64,000 nucleotides of DNA from Pseudopithomyces maydicus (Eukaryota > Ascomycota > Dothideomycetes > Pleosporales > Didymosphaeriaceae): positions 558,001-622,000 of the forward strand of contig JANTUC010000009.1 of the NCBI GenBank assembly GCA_026873275.1. Direction: 5' to 3'. Shown one piece after another: positions 31,261 to 43,228 of this stretch (positions within the stretch are counted from its first letter, which is position 1; each line of letters begins with the position of its first letter). Under the pieces are notes generated by a model. That model saw only the letters and a program-made list of their open reading frames with translations, was not told the origin of the DNA and did not search any database. Both the position numbers and the translations under genes were made by a program.

Positions 31261-33055
31261 ATGGTTTTGAACAGGCGCGACGGTCTCAAAAGCAAATTAG
31301 ATTGGCGCTACTGGCCAAGTTCACCGTCTACGACTACTAGCCATGCCTCTTCAACGTTTTCGGAGCATGCCCGACACCTCGAGCTGGAAGACCATAAAAA
31401 AATCGATTGGGGCCTAGCGCAATGTGAGGATACTCCTGAGGATACTGCTGTGGTGGATGTGCTAGATGTAGTGGGAACAGATGCCACTTGGAAAAGTGGT
31501 GTCGCAGATGACGAATTGGAAAAAACAGTATCGGTAGGTAGACTCTTGCTAGCATCAATGAGTTTGCTTCAGTCGTCTAGCATCTCCTCCTTACAATAAT
31601 CATAAGAAACCCAAAGCTGGCTCGACTTGATACAGTTGTATGTATGTCTAAATGATGTTACAGACTATATCAAAGCGCAAGACCGCTCCATCTTCTTCGA
31701 CCACGCGAAGCTTCAGTGTTTTGTATGTAAATTCTATTACCAAAAGGGGCCCAAAACGTTAACATAGTTATCGAACGCAGCTTCATAAGCACACTAAACT
31801 CGCAAGCAGGATGGCTTCCTGGAAACTTTAGTTTCCGTGCTCAGACGCTTCGTCTACTCCAAGCAGCTGGCCTATCTTGTACAATTCTCGATACTATATT
31901 TACCAAAGAAGGTGTGTGGGCCAAAATGGGAAACCAATGCTTTACTCGAAACAAATCCAACGGTGAACTGGAATCTTTCGGTATGTTGAGAAGCATTCTA
32001 CTTCCTTTGAACTTGAAAATAACCTCCTGATTGTAGAGATGTGTTATCGTTACGTTTGCGGCTGGGATACAGGCTTTGGCTTCACTCAACTCTTACGAAC
32101 CAGATCACAGACAATTTATTTCTGCATCAACTATCCACCAGAAGCCTTGCGAAGATTCAAGGTGTATCTTGACAAAGATGCTAAACATGCATACCGCGAG
32201 TTTTTTCTGGATGCACTCTCTGCCGACCAAAGTTTGAGGGAATGGCAACTCGATATTGGCCACCGACGAAGGCAGCTGCTATATCATGTAACAGGTCACC
32301 GGCGCGCTGTCTTTTCTAGTATCTAACAAAGTGAAATACAGGAACGAAACTATAACGGTGAGAACATCGATTTTGATGTAGCTACCAAGGGACTGCATAA
32401 GTTGAGCTATGACTGGAATACTTTGAGTCAGGATTGTCGCGACCAAGCTGTGCAACTGGACTTTCTCGGTCGTACGTATGACAAGTATATGGCTAAACTG
32501 GGTGAGCCTTGTAATGCCTGGGATGTTGACCAGAGCCATGACATGCGTGAGACATTCGAGGTGCTTAAAAGCCAATGCGATAATCACCATCGGTGGACTA
32601 CCGTGTACCGGGAAAGAACTAATATTCGCATCAATCTTGTGCGCTCCTCTGTCCAATATACACGAGTCTATACTTACACGAAGCAGTTGTTTCACCTCTC
32701 TGCTCAGCTGGAGTCCCGCACGAGCACTAAGATCGCTGATTTGAGTGCAAGGATTGCAGAACAGACGCAGCGCGACTCGGCATCAATGATCACCATGGCC
32801 GCTGTCACCATGTTTTTCCTCCCTGGGACATTTATTTCGGCCATTCTGAGTACTACATTCTTTGATTATGGAGAAGACGGTTTGAATGTCAGCAAAAAAT
32901 GGTGGGTTCTGCCAGCGAGCACAATTCCTACGACAGCAGGTGTTTTTGCCGTGTGGCTAGCCTGGAGGTGGTGGCGAATCCAAGAACAGAATGCAGAGAG
33001 ACAAGGCAGAACAGGAGGCACGAGGCATATGCTAGTAGAGAAAATGGAAGGTTGA
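31261..33055 (+). CDS. CorA-like Mg2+ transporter-type membrane protein
   Basis: A fungal protein with a long cytoplasmic part and two C-terminal membrane segments of the CorA/Mg transporter superfamily type. The 3' half is firm: exons 32037-32287 and 32342-33055, joined as LLYH-ERNYNGEN, preceded by an exon ending ELESF at 31980. The core includes CYRYVCGWDTGFGFTQ, KLSYDWNTLSQDCRDQ, a coiled-coil (LSAQLESRTSTKIADLSARI), a first segment MITMAAVTMFFLPGTFISAI and a second segment WWVLPASTIPTTAGVFAVWLA. The classic GMN loop of CorA is absent, as in many fungal paralogues. The 5' exons (from the ATG at 31261, with a first intron near 31534-31663 and a second starting at 31723) are tentative: more than one phase-consistent join exists. 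Confidence 0.68.
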
Positions 33056-33150
33056 AAAAGTGTTATATCTGTTGTGGATATAAAGGTTTCAACAACCAGC
33101 TCCTAGCACTACATTTGTAGGTAGAACCTTTCGGTTATCCACCCTTGGAT

Positions 33151-33907
33151 TTAGACAAGAGGAACAAAAGGACCACTGTATGACTGGGATCTGCCCTCGA
33201 TTTCAAACTCCAAGCTTCCACAGGCTTGTGCAACAAGCTTCTGATGAAAATTTTGCAAAGCATACTCAATAACCATATCAATCCCTGGGTACATGTTAGA
33301 TTCCTCACGCAAAAGAGTTTAGAACTTAGAACCTACCGCACTTCGCGCCTCCAGAGGTCCAAATTTGGGCACCCTCAAATTGACCTTCGGCCGTGACCCA
33401 CCTCTGGTCTTGCCATTCTACTTTTGCGAAAACGTTCTTGGCACTATCAAGCAATAGGCGGTTGGTGGTCGCCTTTTTGCCATCCAGTATACCGCTCCTT
33501 GCAAGCCACATGCCACCCGTACATGTGGCCAAAATGGCTTTAGTCTGCTTGCTGGCCTCACGCAAGAACTTCAGACTCGCCTCTGGCACTTTTGAGGGGT
33601 CAGGACCACCAATCAAAATGATGTCCAGGTCTCGTGGAGCGTTGTCATACGTATGTGTGGGTCGGATGTACATGTCAGGTGTGGCCCAAGATAGCTCTTC
33701 CGAGGAAGATATATAGAGAAATTCCATATCTTGCGCGAAAGGCTTGAGCTTATCCAGCCCTGGGACGACGTTCGAAACCATGTCAATGATTCTGGAAGAC
33801 ATGTTTCCGAGGACATCGAGCCCTGCGAGGTCGGTCATCTGAACTTCTTCATAGAGGACGCCTATGCGCAGACGTTTCGTATCGGTAGCGATAGTGGAGG
33901 CACTCAT
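33151..33907 (-). CDS. DJ-1/PfpI family protein (class I glutamine amidotransferase-like)
   Basis: Soluble protein of the DJ-1/PfpI superfamily, which includes isonitrile hydratases, glyoxalase-III-like and chaperone-like proteins. Exons, minus strand: 33337-33907 and 33151-33284 (52-bp intron), 234 aa. Core pattern: RIGVLYEEVQMTDLAGLDVLG near residue 13, LIGGPDPSKVPEASLKFL, then the nucleophile elbow AILATCTGGMWLARSG with Cys in TCTGG near residue 128, and SGGAKCGIDMVIEYALQ across the junction, the place where relatives have S/AGVTAGID. The last residues are SYSGPFVPLV. The exact activity is uncertain. The DNA 3' of it is the 95-bp gap to the CorA-like gene. Confidence 0.88.
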
Positions 33908-34342
33908 TTTAAGGATTGTAAACTAGTTCAATCTACTGAAAGATCAGAGGTTGAAACAGGAGCATTTGAAATCGAGAAAGCAGTTCTTACGGGCGCTTTA
34001 TACATTCGAGTTTTGTTCATGTCGATTTGAAGCTTACATCAAACTCGGAATGACATTGCATCCGTACCAGACTCCGGATAACTCAAGCGCATGAAGATAA
34101 TTCCAACAATTGGATCAGATGGCTTCTAGCAAGTACGGAGTATTGGGTTAGTTTCTGGCCGCTTCGGATCCGTGGCGGATCGGATACATTGTCTTCTCCG
34201 TGCCGACGTTGTATGGTTGCAAGATTAACTACTCTTCTAAAATGTAAAAAATTCCTCTAGAGTCCAGTATGGTTAGGTACTAAGATATCAGTGAATTTAT
34301 ACATCGCCTACATGGATCGTAGGAAATCTATTGTACTACAAG
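33908..34342. other. intergenic
   Basis: 435 bp, upstream of the DJ-1 gene and downstream of the rhamnosidase gene. No gene or clear motif. Confidence 0.45.
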
Positions 34343-36564
34343 CTAAGTACAACTGAATGTGACTTTCCACTTCCCACCGGGGACTTCTGCTAAAGATATC
34401 GGACCAGCATTTGCTCTGGTGATGTCTATCTCCAGGCTTGCATAACTCCCACCCTCTTCCTTCATGACAACACGTCCTGCACACGATGCCTTTGGGATCC
34501 TTACTTCGCCTTTCGTACCTTCTGGAGCCTCGAAGTGTACTTCGAAACCTCCATCTTTGATTTCAGTTTTAGCAGAGAAGAAGCCAACTCCGGTACTGAA
34601 ACCAGCATCCGCGAAGGTGAGATCCCCCAAGGATGGTGCAATACGCCAGGTTTTACCGCCTGCGCTCAACAGCTGGATGCCTGCAACATAGAATGTGAGG
34701 GAAGATGTAGGTCCCGTCGCCCAACCATGAGCATGTGATATACGGGCATCGTTTAAGTAGGGAGCATAATGAAGCTCACCGGTTGTAGAATATCCCTCGA
34801 TGAAGGTAGAGTTCGTCATTCTAGGATCGTCAAGCATAAATCCCCACTGTAGTCTCATCAGAGCAAGAGCAGCAGTGGTGTTATCGGCAAGAAAATGCGT
34901 TTGTAGTTCGAATCCTGAGATGAATGGCGATATAGCATCGGCAGCCTCGGGTGCCGGTGCTCCATAGGATGTCCAGCGATTGGCTAAGCTAGAACTAATT
35001 GACTCGACTTGCGAAGCATTGAGTGTGAGATTTGACACGACAGCCCAGGAATTCCCATCCTGAGGTGCCAGGGTAGTAGTCTCGTTATCGACGTACATGC
35101 CGATATCTTCTTTCCATAGCAGCTCGTTGGCTGCAGATTTGATCTTCTCTGCGGTTGCTGTCCAGGCCGGGACGGGTTCTGTATCATTGAGCGCCTCTGC
35201 AAGTGCAAGACCTTGGTTGATCGTGTAGTACAGAATTGCGTTCGCCTATGGTCACATCAATACATAAGGCCTATTTTACATTAAGTTGACATACGTACCT
35301 CGATGTTATGCCCGCCCATACCGAAACGAAGCCAGTCACTTGGTGAGGTAACGTTCATCAAACCGCTCTCGTCAATAAAACCTAAAGAGAAATTCAACGC
35401 AAGCTTCCATTGCGGCCATAGAGATTCTGCGTAATGGAGATTTCCCTATAAGTAGACAGTCAGATTTAAAAGCAGATCTAGTAAGATCGAGCAATGCCTT
35501 ACAGTATACAGATAATGGTCCGTAACACCAATCAATGTATAGAGATGATACGTAAAGGACAAAACAGAGAAGAATGGTTTTCCGGCATATGGTAACTGGC
35601 CAGTGCTTGTGTTTTGAACAGCAAAGAGTGAATCAAGGGAATTCTCAATGGATATGACGTCGTTTGTGGATGCGACTACCCCCGGAACAGCAATAGCCAT
35701 GTCTACAACTTATCAGTGATGGAGTGGCGATGAAGGATACTGGAACGAACCGCCAGCCCAAACAAGCCTGTCTCTTTTCGCTCCATCGGTCAAAGCGGAA
35801 CCACCGCCTGTAATCGTGTAATTATAATACCATGTAACATTGGTAGCATCTGAGACAGAACTGTTTATTGTACCCAGATGAATCAATGCATTACCATGTT
35901 TGGGGTCAATAGTGCACATTTGATTTGTATATGCACCAGCATACCAAACGCGGTTCAGTAACTCATCTAGCAAGGTCAAAACTGATCACATAAACAGGAT
36001 GATAAACATACCATCGCAATGGAAATATCCAGTATAGTTAGTCAGCGCATTGTCTTCCCAGTGGGGCATTGGAGTAAAATAGACCTCTGCAGACTTGACT
36101 TCGACAGTTCCTGTACCGTTATGCACAAGAGTCATATAGCGGAAGCCACCTCGCTCTTTTTCACGAGGTGCAGTGTAGTTTCCAGGTTCTTTTACATGGA
36201 ACCATAGCGTCTCGTCTTTCCCTGCATCCGCGGTGGCGTCGCTCGACTTGTTAGACACCCATAGTGAACTTTCCGAGAATGTGACACCGATGTATTGGTC
36301 TGAGTCCGACACAGCCCCAATACTCAAGGACACCACACCAGCGATGTTTTTCCCAAAGTCGTACGCCGTAGCAGCATCGTCTTCGAACAAAGTACTCCCT
36401 CCCGAAGATGTAAGATGCTCCGGGCTGCTGACTGGGCCATTGGAGCTATGTACGGAGACCGGATGCAAAATTCTTGAATCAGGCGCAAGGATGTACTGTG
36501 CGTATGGAATCGCGGAAGCAGCAGAAAAAAATCCCAAGGCTGGCGAAGAATGATACAGCTTCAT
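34343..36564 (-). CDS. secreted alpha-L-rhamnosidase-like protein (GH78)
   Basis: Extracellular glycoside hydrolase that would release terminal L-rhamnose from plant glycosides or pectic side chains. Exons, minus strand: 36012-36564, 35751-35966, 35503-35702, 35299-35445 and 34343-35245; introns are 45-57 bp, with phases joined at GAT, GAC, 0 and 0. The product is 672 aa. The N-terminus MKLYHSSPALGFFSAASAI is signal-like. A beta-sandwich part holds FSESSLWVSNKSSD and RGGFRYMTLVHN. The (alpha/alpha)6 barrel runs from LLNRVWYAGAYTNQMC through RLVWAGDMAIAVPGV, DWLRFGMGGHNIEANA, then LQWGFMLDDP and SHAHGWATGPTSSL. A C-terminal sandwich ends in KVTFSC. The conserved acids of GH78 appear kept around RLVWAGD and NIEAN. 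Many N-glycosylation sites (NTS, NVT, NYT) fit secretion. Confidence 0.88.
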
Positions 36565-38177
36565 ATTTATGCTTTTCGTCGTGGAACTACTTCAACGACA
36601 CCAGCTTCAGCTTCTTATGAAGAGGAAACGAGTCTGAACGACTCCGAGAAGAACAGCCGACACATCTTGCCGAGCCGCATTGCTGGTACCTCTTAGGAAA
36701 CTTTCGTGCATTCGGGTAACATCATACCGAGATGACGTTCGTCATCCTAGACAAGTGCGAGTCCGGCTGCGACTACGGTTGCGACTACCGAGGAGTTTGC
36801 GGGGAAAAGGCAAGGGTCTCGTCGCGAAGCCGCCCTTATTGGTCAACATTCTGGCCTTTCACAATATGCATGCACATACCACCGGAGATTTTCCTTGAAA
36901 GCTTCTAGACAGCAGTCCATCAGGTTTGTTTGATGGAAGTAAGTAGGAGGCGGGGGCTGCCTCCCGCTAGATCGCTTTGGAACTAGCTTTTGTCAAACAT
37001 GTGACTACTCACGGTGCTGAGGCTCCACCGTGTGAATGCGGTGTGTTATATCGAGGAATACAGACCCCGGCAACAGTACCATTGCTTTCCAGTCTGTCTC
37101 GCAATGATATACTTCAATGAGAAACCAGAGACTGACTTTGTTATCTAAAGATCGATAGATTTGAGTTTGAAAACATGCTAAACAAGTATCTGTTCTACAC
37201 TGCGAGCCCTAGGTTCCGCGTAGGTAGTATCCATATTATGTGGACTAATTGTTTTACTGAAATACAGAACACAAACGCTAAAAAATGTAGCGTGATCGTT
37301 GCACCATGTTTGTTAGGTCTCTATGATTTGATCGCCGCACGTGGAGAATGGAGCAAATTCAATCTTAACAAAGAAAACCGACCGTCAATCTTTCAATCAT
37401 CGCCCTAATGACCTGTCTAGATCACTCCGAAACCAGCCAATGACAAACTATATGAAGACTGACCGTATTTACGACAATTGCTTTAGTGGTGTGATAAGAA
37501 TATCATATGTACAAACACTGTGTATTGCTCTGTCAGTTAGTTATTCCATTGTCATAAGAGCCTAGACAAGTCATGCTGACTCCAGACAAAGTCAAACCAG
37601 CACCTTTCAGTTAGTTTGGCCAATTACTCTTAGAGCAGCGCTATCATCTCTTCAAAAATCTCTATAAATTTCGCCCAGAACGATGGAGCATGAAGAAACG
37701 AACAATAACATCTGTATATTCATTAGCTGCAGTGCATGCGATCAAAGTTCTCTCTTCATATTTATCATTTAATTCGACATCTATAAGTACTTATTGAATC
37801 CATAGTTGCAGACCCCATCAACGGTTACCAGTATTCTAGTTGATCTTTATGATATTTTAACCGAGTCTAATGCATCCCCCCTTTAGGCAGAGAAGGCTGG
37901 CAAACGCGATTGAAGTAAGGATGCCTAGTAAGAATCAACCTATAGCCACTTGAAAGTGCTACAAACAACTCGATCAGGCACCGAGATTTTTGGCACGTTT
38001 ACTGTGAACCGTGTTTGATCAAAACACACCCTCGAGTTCTTTATATAACCCACCTCTGTGCCCCGCTACTCACATTGTTCGACCCTATCCTCTGCCACCG
38101 GAATAAAAGAACAATTTCTCAGCTTTTCTTCATTTGAATCTTCCAGAACCTTCACTGACTTGCCATTTCTTGAAAAA
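36565..38177. other. divergent AT-rich intergenic region
   Basis: 1.6 kb between the rhamnosidase start (minus) and the next gene (plus). Many short frames, none convincing. A TATATAA box is at about 38041, some 135 bp before the plus-strand start. Confidence 0.45.
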
Positions 38178-40363
38178 ATGGGATTCTTCTCACGGCTTTT
38201 TGGCAAGAAGAAGCAGCAGGCTTCCGCCAACGCTTCGTCTACTTCCACGCCAAAGGCCATAGGATCTAATTCGCCTAACAGCACCACCTATGGAGCTACT
38301 GTTGAGCAAGCAAAAGAAGATGCTCTTTACCCGTTTGCACAATGGACGCTCAAGAACCCGGTATGCATCTACCCGTGCCTACACATTATAGTAGTATATA
38401 CATACTGACAGTCAGCCATACAGTCCGATGCACAGGTCCGCCGCTCTGGCTCGAAACAGAGCTCACAACCTCCAAAGCTGTCAGAGCTTTTCGGTAGAAA
38501 CGATGTCGAGTTTTTGGGCGACGCCGCTATTAGGGGGCCGGCAGAATTCAAGAAGCCTTCAACGAGCGTCCCAAAAGAGAGCCAAACAGGTGGGAATCAA
38601 CACAAGAATGATGAATTGCACGATGGAGATGCGCATCTTGAAGAGGATAGCACCAAGCTCGGTAGGGATCCAGCTAGTGACGACAACACAGACTCTGCTG
38701 CGTAAGTAAACTAAACCTTCAAGTGGACAAGGAGAGCAAATAAGATGCTAACGATTATAGCGACATACGAAGCATTGCTCTCAAGGACTCAGCCTCGGAA
38801 CTGTCGATATCACCCGCTTCGCAGCGCTATACACCGGATCTGCCAGATGATCAGAGCGATGATGAGTATGACAGCGGGAGGCAAAGTCCAGTCAACTCGG
38901 AAAGCAATGAACACTACGAAGTCATTGCCCGCCCTTCGCACTTGTACAAGTCTATCAGCGGCACCGACTGGGCTGACGAAGACGACGACTGGCAGCCGAG
39001 TGTGAGTGGTCATCGGCATGAAGCCCACCAGGGTACAATGGAAGGAATCGAGCAGGACTACTGTGAGATCGAAGGAGATGATCAGGATTGGGAGTATGCG
39101 TCCGAAGAAGAAATCTCGCTCGCAGACCAAGATCTCGTGGAAGAAGGAACCGTCGCCCCTACCACAAGTTTATACCAGTCGAAGAGCGGTAACAACTGGG
39201 CGGACTACGACAATGAAGAAGATGATTGGAATGTCGGCATCCAAAGCTACCGTGCCAACACTCATGCAGCCGAGCAGCATCTGACAGACGAAGTGGAAGC
39301 CCCATTGTCGACTAGAAGCGGAAAAAGTCGCCGCGTGGAGACATCTCCAACGACATCCGACTCTTCAGAGACTGATCGCTTCGACGCAGGCTATGAAGGC
39401 ACATCTCGCTCGTTGGCTGCCCGTCCCTGGCCAAAGAACCTATCTCATTGGGGTTGGCCGAGCGCAGAGCGTGATATAGAGCTTCAAGAAGACCACAAGC
39501 TCCAATTCAGACAGCTCTACCAGGCATCAGCGCTCGACATTGCAGCTTTGAAGGCGATTGAAGGATCTGCCACAATATATCCTGAGGAAGAAGACACTCA
39601 TGATCGGGAGACACGAAAGGTTTTCGTGGACTTATACCCCGGCCTACCGAGCAATGCAGAAACAAGCAAAATGCACATAATCGACTGGAAGACCCTCCTT
39701 GAGCCGGATTGGGATATCAAAGGGCAATTCATTTTGCACTATGTTCATCCTCGCTTATGCGATGTTGTAGCAACGCTCCTGTTCGAGTCCCACCCATCGG
39801 CTCTAGATGCCTTTCTCGACGAGACCAAAACTATCGTGGAGTGGTGGTATCGACCGCAGTATTCCACCCAAGGCGCCTTCAACATCGTAATACGCCGCAA
39901 TGGAGACGAAGTAACCATCGGTATCTTCAGGGACCACGTCTTCAGTGTATGCTGGTCGCGCTTCATCCGCGTGAAGATTACCCCCGATGGAAAATGGAAC
40001 GAGTACTTCGCCTTCATCGGCGCCGCGATATCTCCTACGAAAAGCGGAGAAATCAACTGGTCGCAAGAGGCATTTCAGAGCGTGGATACCAGCTCGGAAA
40101 CCCCTGAGGGGACGGCGATGGCATGCTGGATCCCGAACGAGGCGTTCCGCCAGGGGCGATTTCTGGCGCTCCACCTTTTGCGGCAAGTACTGGAAAAGCA
40201 GTGGACTAGCCACCGTCGTGTCACTGATATCCACTACGTTGTTGACGGCAAGAAGACGGTTCTGGACAAGCGAAGTGTTTGCCGGGTTCATCGTCAGAGC
40301 GGCACCGGCCATGAGCGGGCATCTGAGATGGCTCAGTCTGAAGCCTCTGGGGAATTATCATGA
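38178..40363 (+). CDS. uncharacterised acidic protein with WAD-acidic repeats
   Basis: Not recognised. Exons 38178-38360, 38424-38701 and 38761-40363, 687 aa. The N-terminus MGFFSRLFGKKKQQ looks like an amphipathic basic membrane-binding patch (possibly myristoylated, since Gly follows Met). Residues 60-330 are disordered and acidic, with two related motifs: LYKSISGTDWADEDDDW and LYQSKSGNNWADYDNEEDDW about 80 residues apart. The C-terminal half looks folded: WPKNLSHWGWPSAERD, KVFVDLYPGLPSNAE, FILHYVHPRLCDVVATLLFE, TIVEWWYRPQYSTQG and GIFRDHVFSVCWSRFIRVK. It ends in a Ser/Glu-rich tail. No catalytic motif is evident. Convergent with the CENP-O-like gene. Confidence 0.75.
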
Positions 40364-40920
40364 GGCTGGACCCCCTAATTTCTGGTCTTGCATGCGCAGT
40401 AGTCGCTTTAGGCAACCGAGCCACCGCTCTGCTCATTATAATTACGAATCGTTCGCGCACAAATACACAAGGAGGGGAAGACGGCATACACGCGTTTTAA
40501 TTGGATAATATTGGAGTGCAGAAGGAAGGCGCCATGGTGAAACATCTTTCAGGATTTCAGGAGCACATTTCCGATTTGATTTGCAGTATACCCAGTCCCT
40601 GATCCTACATATAGTGGATTTTCTCTTGGTAATTTCAGTGTATAATTTTTTTAGCGGGATATGGGACCGCAACAAAGCATTCTTAGGTAGTCCTTGTAAG
40701 ATTATAGTTTTGATGCTGCAATGGTGTGTGGACTTTGTGTGATTCTTATATGTGCAATGCTCTCACCAGAAATTCGTAATCTATGCACCACACAGTGATG
40801 ATTTGAACTTAACTGGTACACGTTGATCATTACAATCCATCATCTACCTTAAGCAATAATAGCCTCCCATATCACTTTCGCCTCTCCGGGGTATCACACA
40901 ACGCCACCACCTCCACAGCA
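40364..40920. other. intergenic between convergent genes
   Basis: 557 bp with 3' ends on both sides. No gene seen. Confidence 0.5.
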
Positions 40921-42834
40921 TCACTCAGAAAACAACAACGCAACCATCGTCCTAGTCGCCGCAAAAACACCCTTACTCTGCACAAGGGCCTCGAACGTCT
41001 CGGGTATCTTCTTCAAGCCATCACTGCCATCCGCCTCTTGCCCTGCGCACTGTTAGAAAGGACTCGCAACTCAAAGGGTTCACAAAGCGGGAAAACAAAT
41101 TGCGCACTTACAAACTCGCGGCACGGCAGACACCACGCCGATGTCGGACTCAGCTTCGCCTGTCCAGTCGAATGAAATCTTCCAGCTGATGCTCAGCACT
41201 ACGTGTTTGTCCTCCAAGACCAAGACGTCCTCTCCAAGGTTGCGGTTCAGCTCTTTCCGCGATAGAGGTTTCCCTGGTTCGACACGCCCTGTTTTATCGA
41301 CACTCTCCGTATTGTCCCGGCCTCGCCCGGGTATGAGGTGCGGAAACGCAACTTTGCACCTGTGCCAGTACTCCGCACGTTTCTTTGCGAGGGTCCAATA
41401 CGAGTCCACCGCCCAGCACGCGTTTCCCAGATCCTGCGAGAGGGCTTTTGCGCGGACAAACGCACCGAGCTCGCGCTCTGCCCAGTGGGATATGTGGATT
41501 AGTTCCAGGTCGAGGGTCGTGTTGGTCAGGGTGTCGATTGTGATGGCGAGCTGCGCTGTGAGGAGGCTTTGCGGACCCGTGATGTCGATTACGTGTTTCT
41601 GGTGGACGCGGTTTGAATGCGAGTTCTGTCCGTGGGGTATGCTCAGTTTTGTACTGAATGTGAAGGATGTGAACATCTGTAGGTATGGGAGAGGATCGTC
41701 GAGCTCAAGTGGGCGGTGCGATGGGACCTGTTTTTGGGATGTTGGCTCAGGTGGCGCAATCCTGCGAGTCGAGAAGGGGAGGAAGGAGGAAAGTAGCGTA
41801 GAGATGGGCTGGTAGGATTGCTCGGTCTCTTTTTCGGAATCATCGAGGCTGCTGATGAGATTGACGAGGGTTTCTCGTTCTTCTCGTGAGGACAATGCAG
41901 ATGAGGTCTCGGTTTGATGCTTGGATATTTCTTTAGTAAAGCGCGAGACTTGCTCCTCAAGATCTTGCAACTCTTTTTCTAAACGCGCCTTCTCGCGCTT
42001 TTTCTCCTCCACCATGGGATCCGGTGGTTGCTGTTTCCCCTGCTTCTTTGATTGGGCATCATCTTCAATATTTTGAGGCGGTTCATTCAGTGTGAGACCT
42101 GGCTCAGTTTGTTCTACCGAAAAAGGTTCCTTATGTAGAGAAGATTGTGTTGGAGTCTTCTTTAAGCGGGGCGGCCGCTTACTCGGGGACGAAAAAAGGC
42201 CTGGACGGGGCGTGTATTGTTCCTCCGCAGTTCTTTGGGATGGCGTTGTCGGCAGATCCGCCGCCTCCTCATTCCCATCCGCCTCCAGCTCCGCCTCCGT
42301 GCTCGGTACATGTGCTTTGGTTCTTTGTGCCCGAGGAGTGATGCTTTGCCTGGGTACCGGCGCGGGTGGTAATTGCGCTCCAGCAACAGCCTCGTCCCTC
42401 GTAATGCTCTCTCCTCCAGCCTGTGAATCACGAGCCTTCTCCCCCAGTATAAAGGCGCGCGCTTCCTTCCCGCGTGCAAGCATATCTGCGCGCCCATCAG
42501 CAGCTGGCAGGTCGGATGGTTTTGGGCGCTGCAGAAGGTCTGGATAATCGCGGGCGAGGCTGGCTTTTGTGGGAGATGCGAATGATGGTCTACGCGGCGG
42601 CCTACGCGGCGGATCCTTGAGGGGGCTTGGGGGTCTGTCGGGCACGCGTTTGGAGGGCGACAAGGAGAATCGACGAGGTGGCTGTTTCAGAGGGCTTGTT
42701 TGCCGGTCTTCGCGAGGGATTTGGGAGCGGGAAGAAAGTGACATGCGTCGCGGCGGTTGCTTCAAAGGACTGGTGCGCCCTTCATCTCCTCCCGGTGAGG
42801 ATGTCTTCCTCCTCTTTCTTGCTGGCTCGTCCAT
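40921..42834 (-). CDS. probable kinetochore protein CENP-O / Mcm21
   Basis: Centromere protein of the inner kinetochore (COMA/CCAN) if the match holds. Exons, minus strand: 41112-42834 and 40921-41042 (69-bp intron). The product is 614 aa, with a C-terminus added by the second exon (ADGSDGLKKIPETFEALV and TRTMVALLFSE). The N-terminal third is disordered and basic, with tandem SPLKQPPRR-type repeats carrying many S/T-P sites; a coiled-coil is at KKREKARLEKELQDLEEQVS. The folded C-terminal part has DDPLPYLQMFTSFTFSTKLSI, HVIDITGPQSLLTAQLAI and ACWAVDSYWTLAKKRAEYWHRC. Assignment rests on this coiled-coil plus paired RWD-like layout and the ending pattern, not on a diagnostic motif. Confidence 0.62.
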
Positions 42835-43228
42835 GGCTGCCGGTGATGCGCGATAGCCCGCCTCCTGTCGGTTTGGGCTGCAATTGATCGCCGATTACGC
42901 GTTGCGGAAGAAGCGTGTCGGGACGGATACCATCGGCGGCTGTTGTCCCCAGGTTGTCAGAGCGTTCGCTGCGCGTAGTGAATGTCTCGGCGCGTGTCGC
43001 GTGGTGTTGTTGCGGCGTTCGCGGGGAGCAGGGATCAAGCAGGTGCAGCCGATAACCGCCAGAGCGGGCGCAAAATGATCTCATGCCCGAGCTCCATTCA
43101 TTCTTCGTCATTGCTGAACTTTCCGTGCGCCACAGAACACAGCAGAGGACCGAACTTCAAGAGCGCATTCACATGGATTGTTTAATAAGAACAGCACGGT
43201 AACTGGGCTTGTAATACACACCGCCGCC
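42835..43228. promoter_or_regulatory. divergent promoter, CENP-O-like and OXLD genes
   Basis: 394 bp between two starts. GC-rich; no TATA box seen, as is common for housekeeping genes. Confidence 0.45.

Noticed and set aside
30933..31295. 120-codon minus-strand ORF
   Set aside because: Fairly protein-like but without any recognised domain and overlapping the next gene's start; not enough to call.
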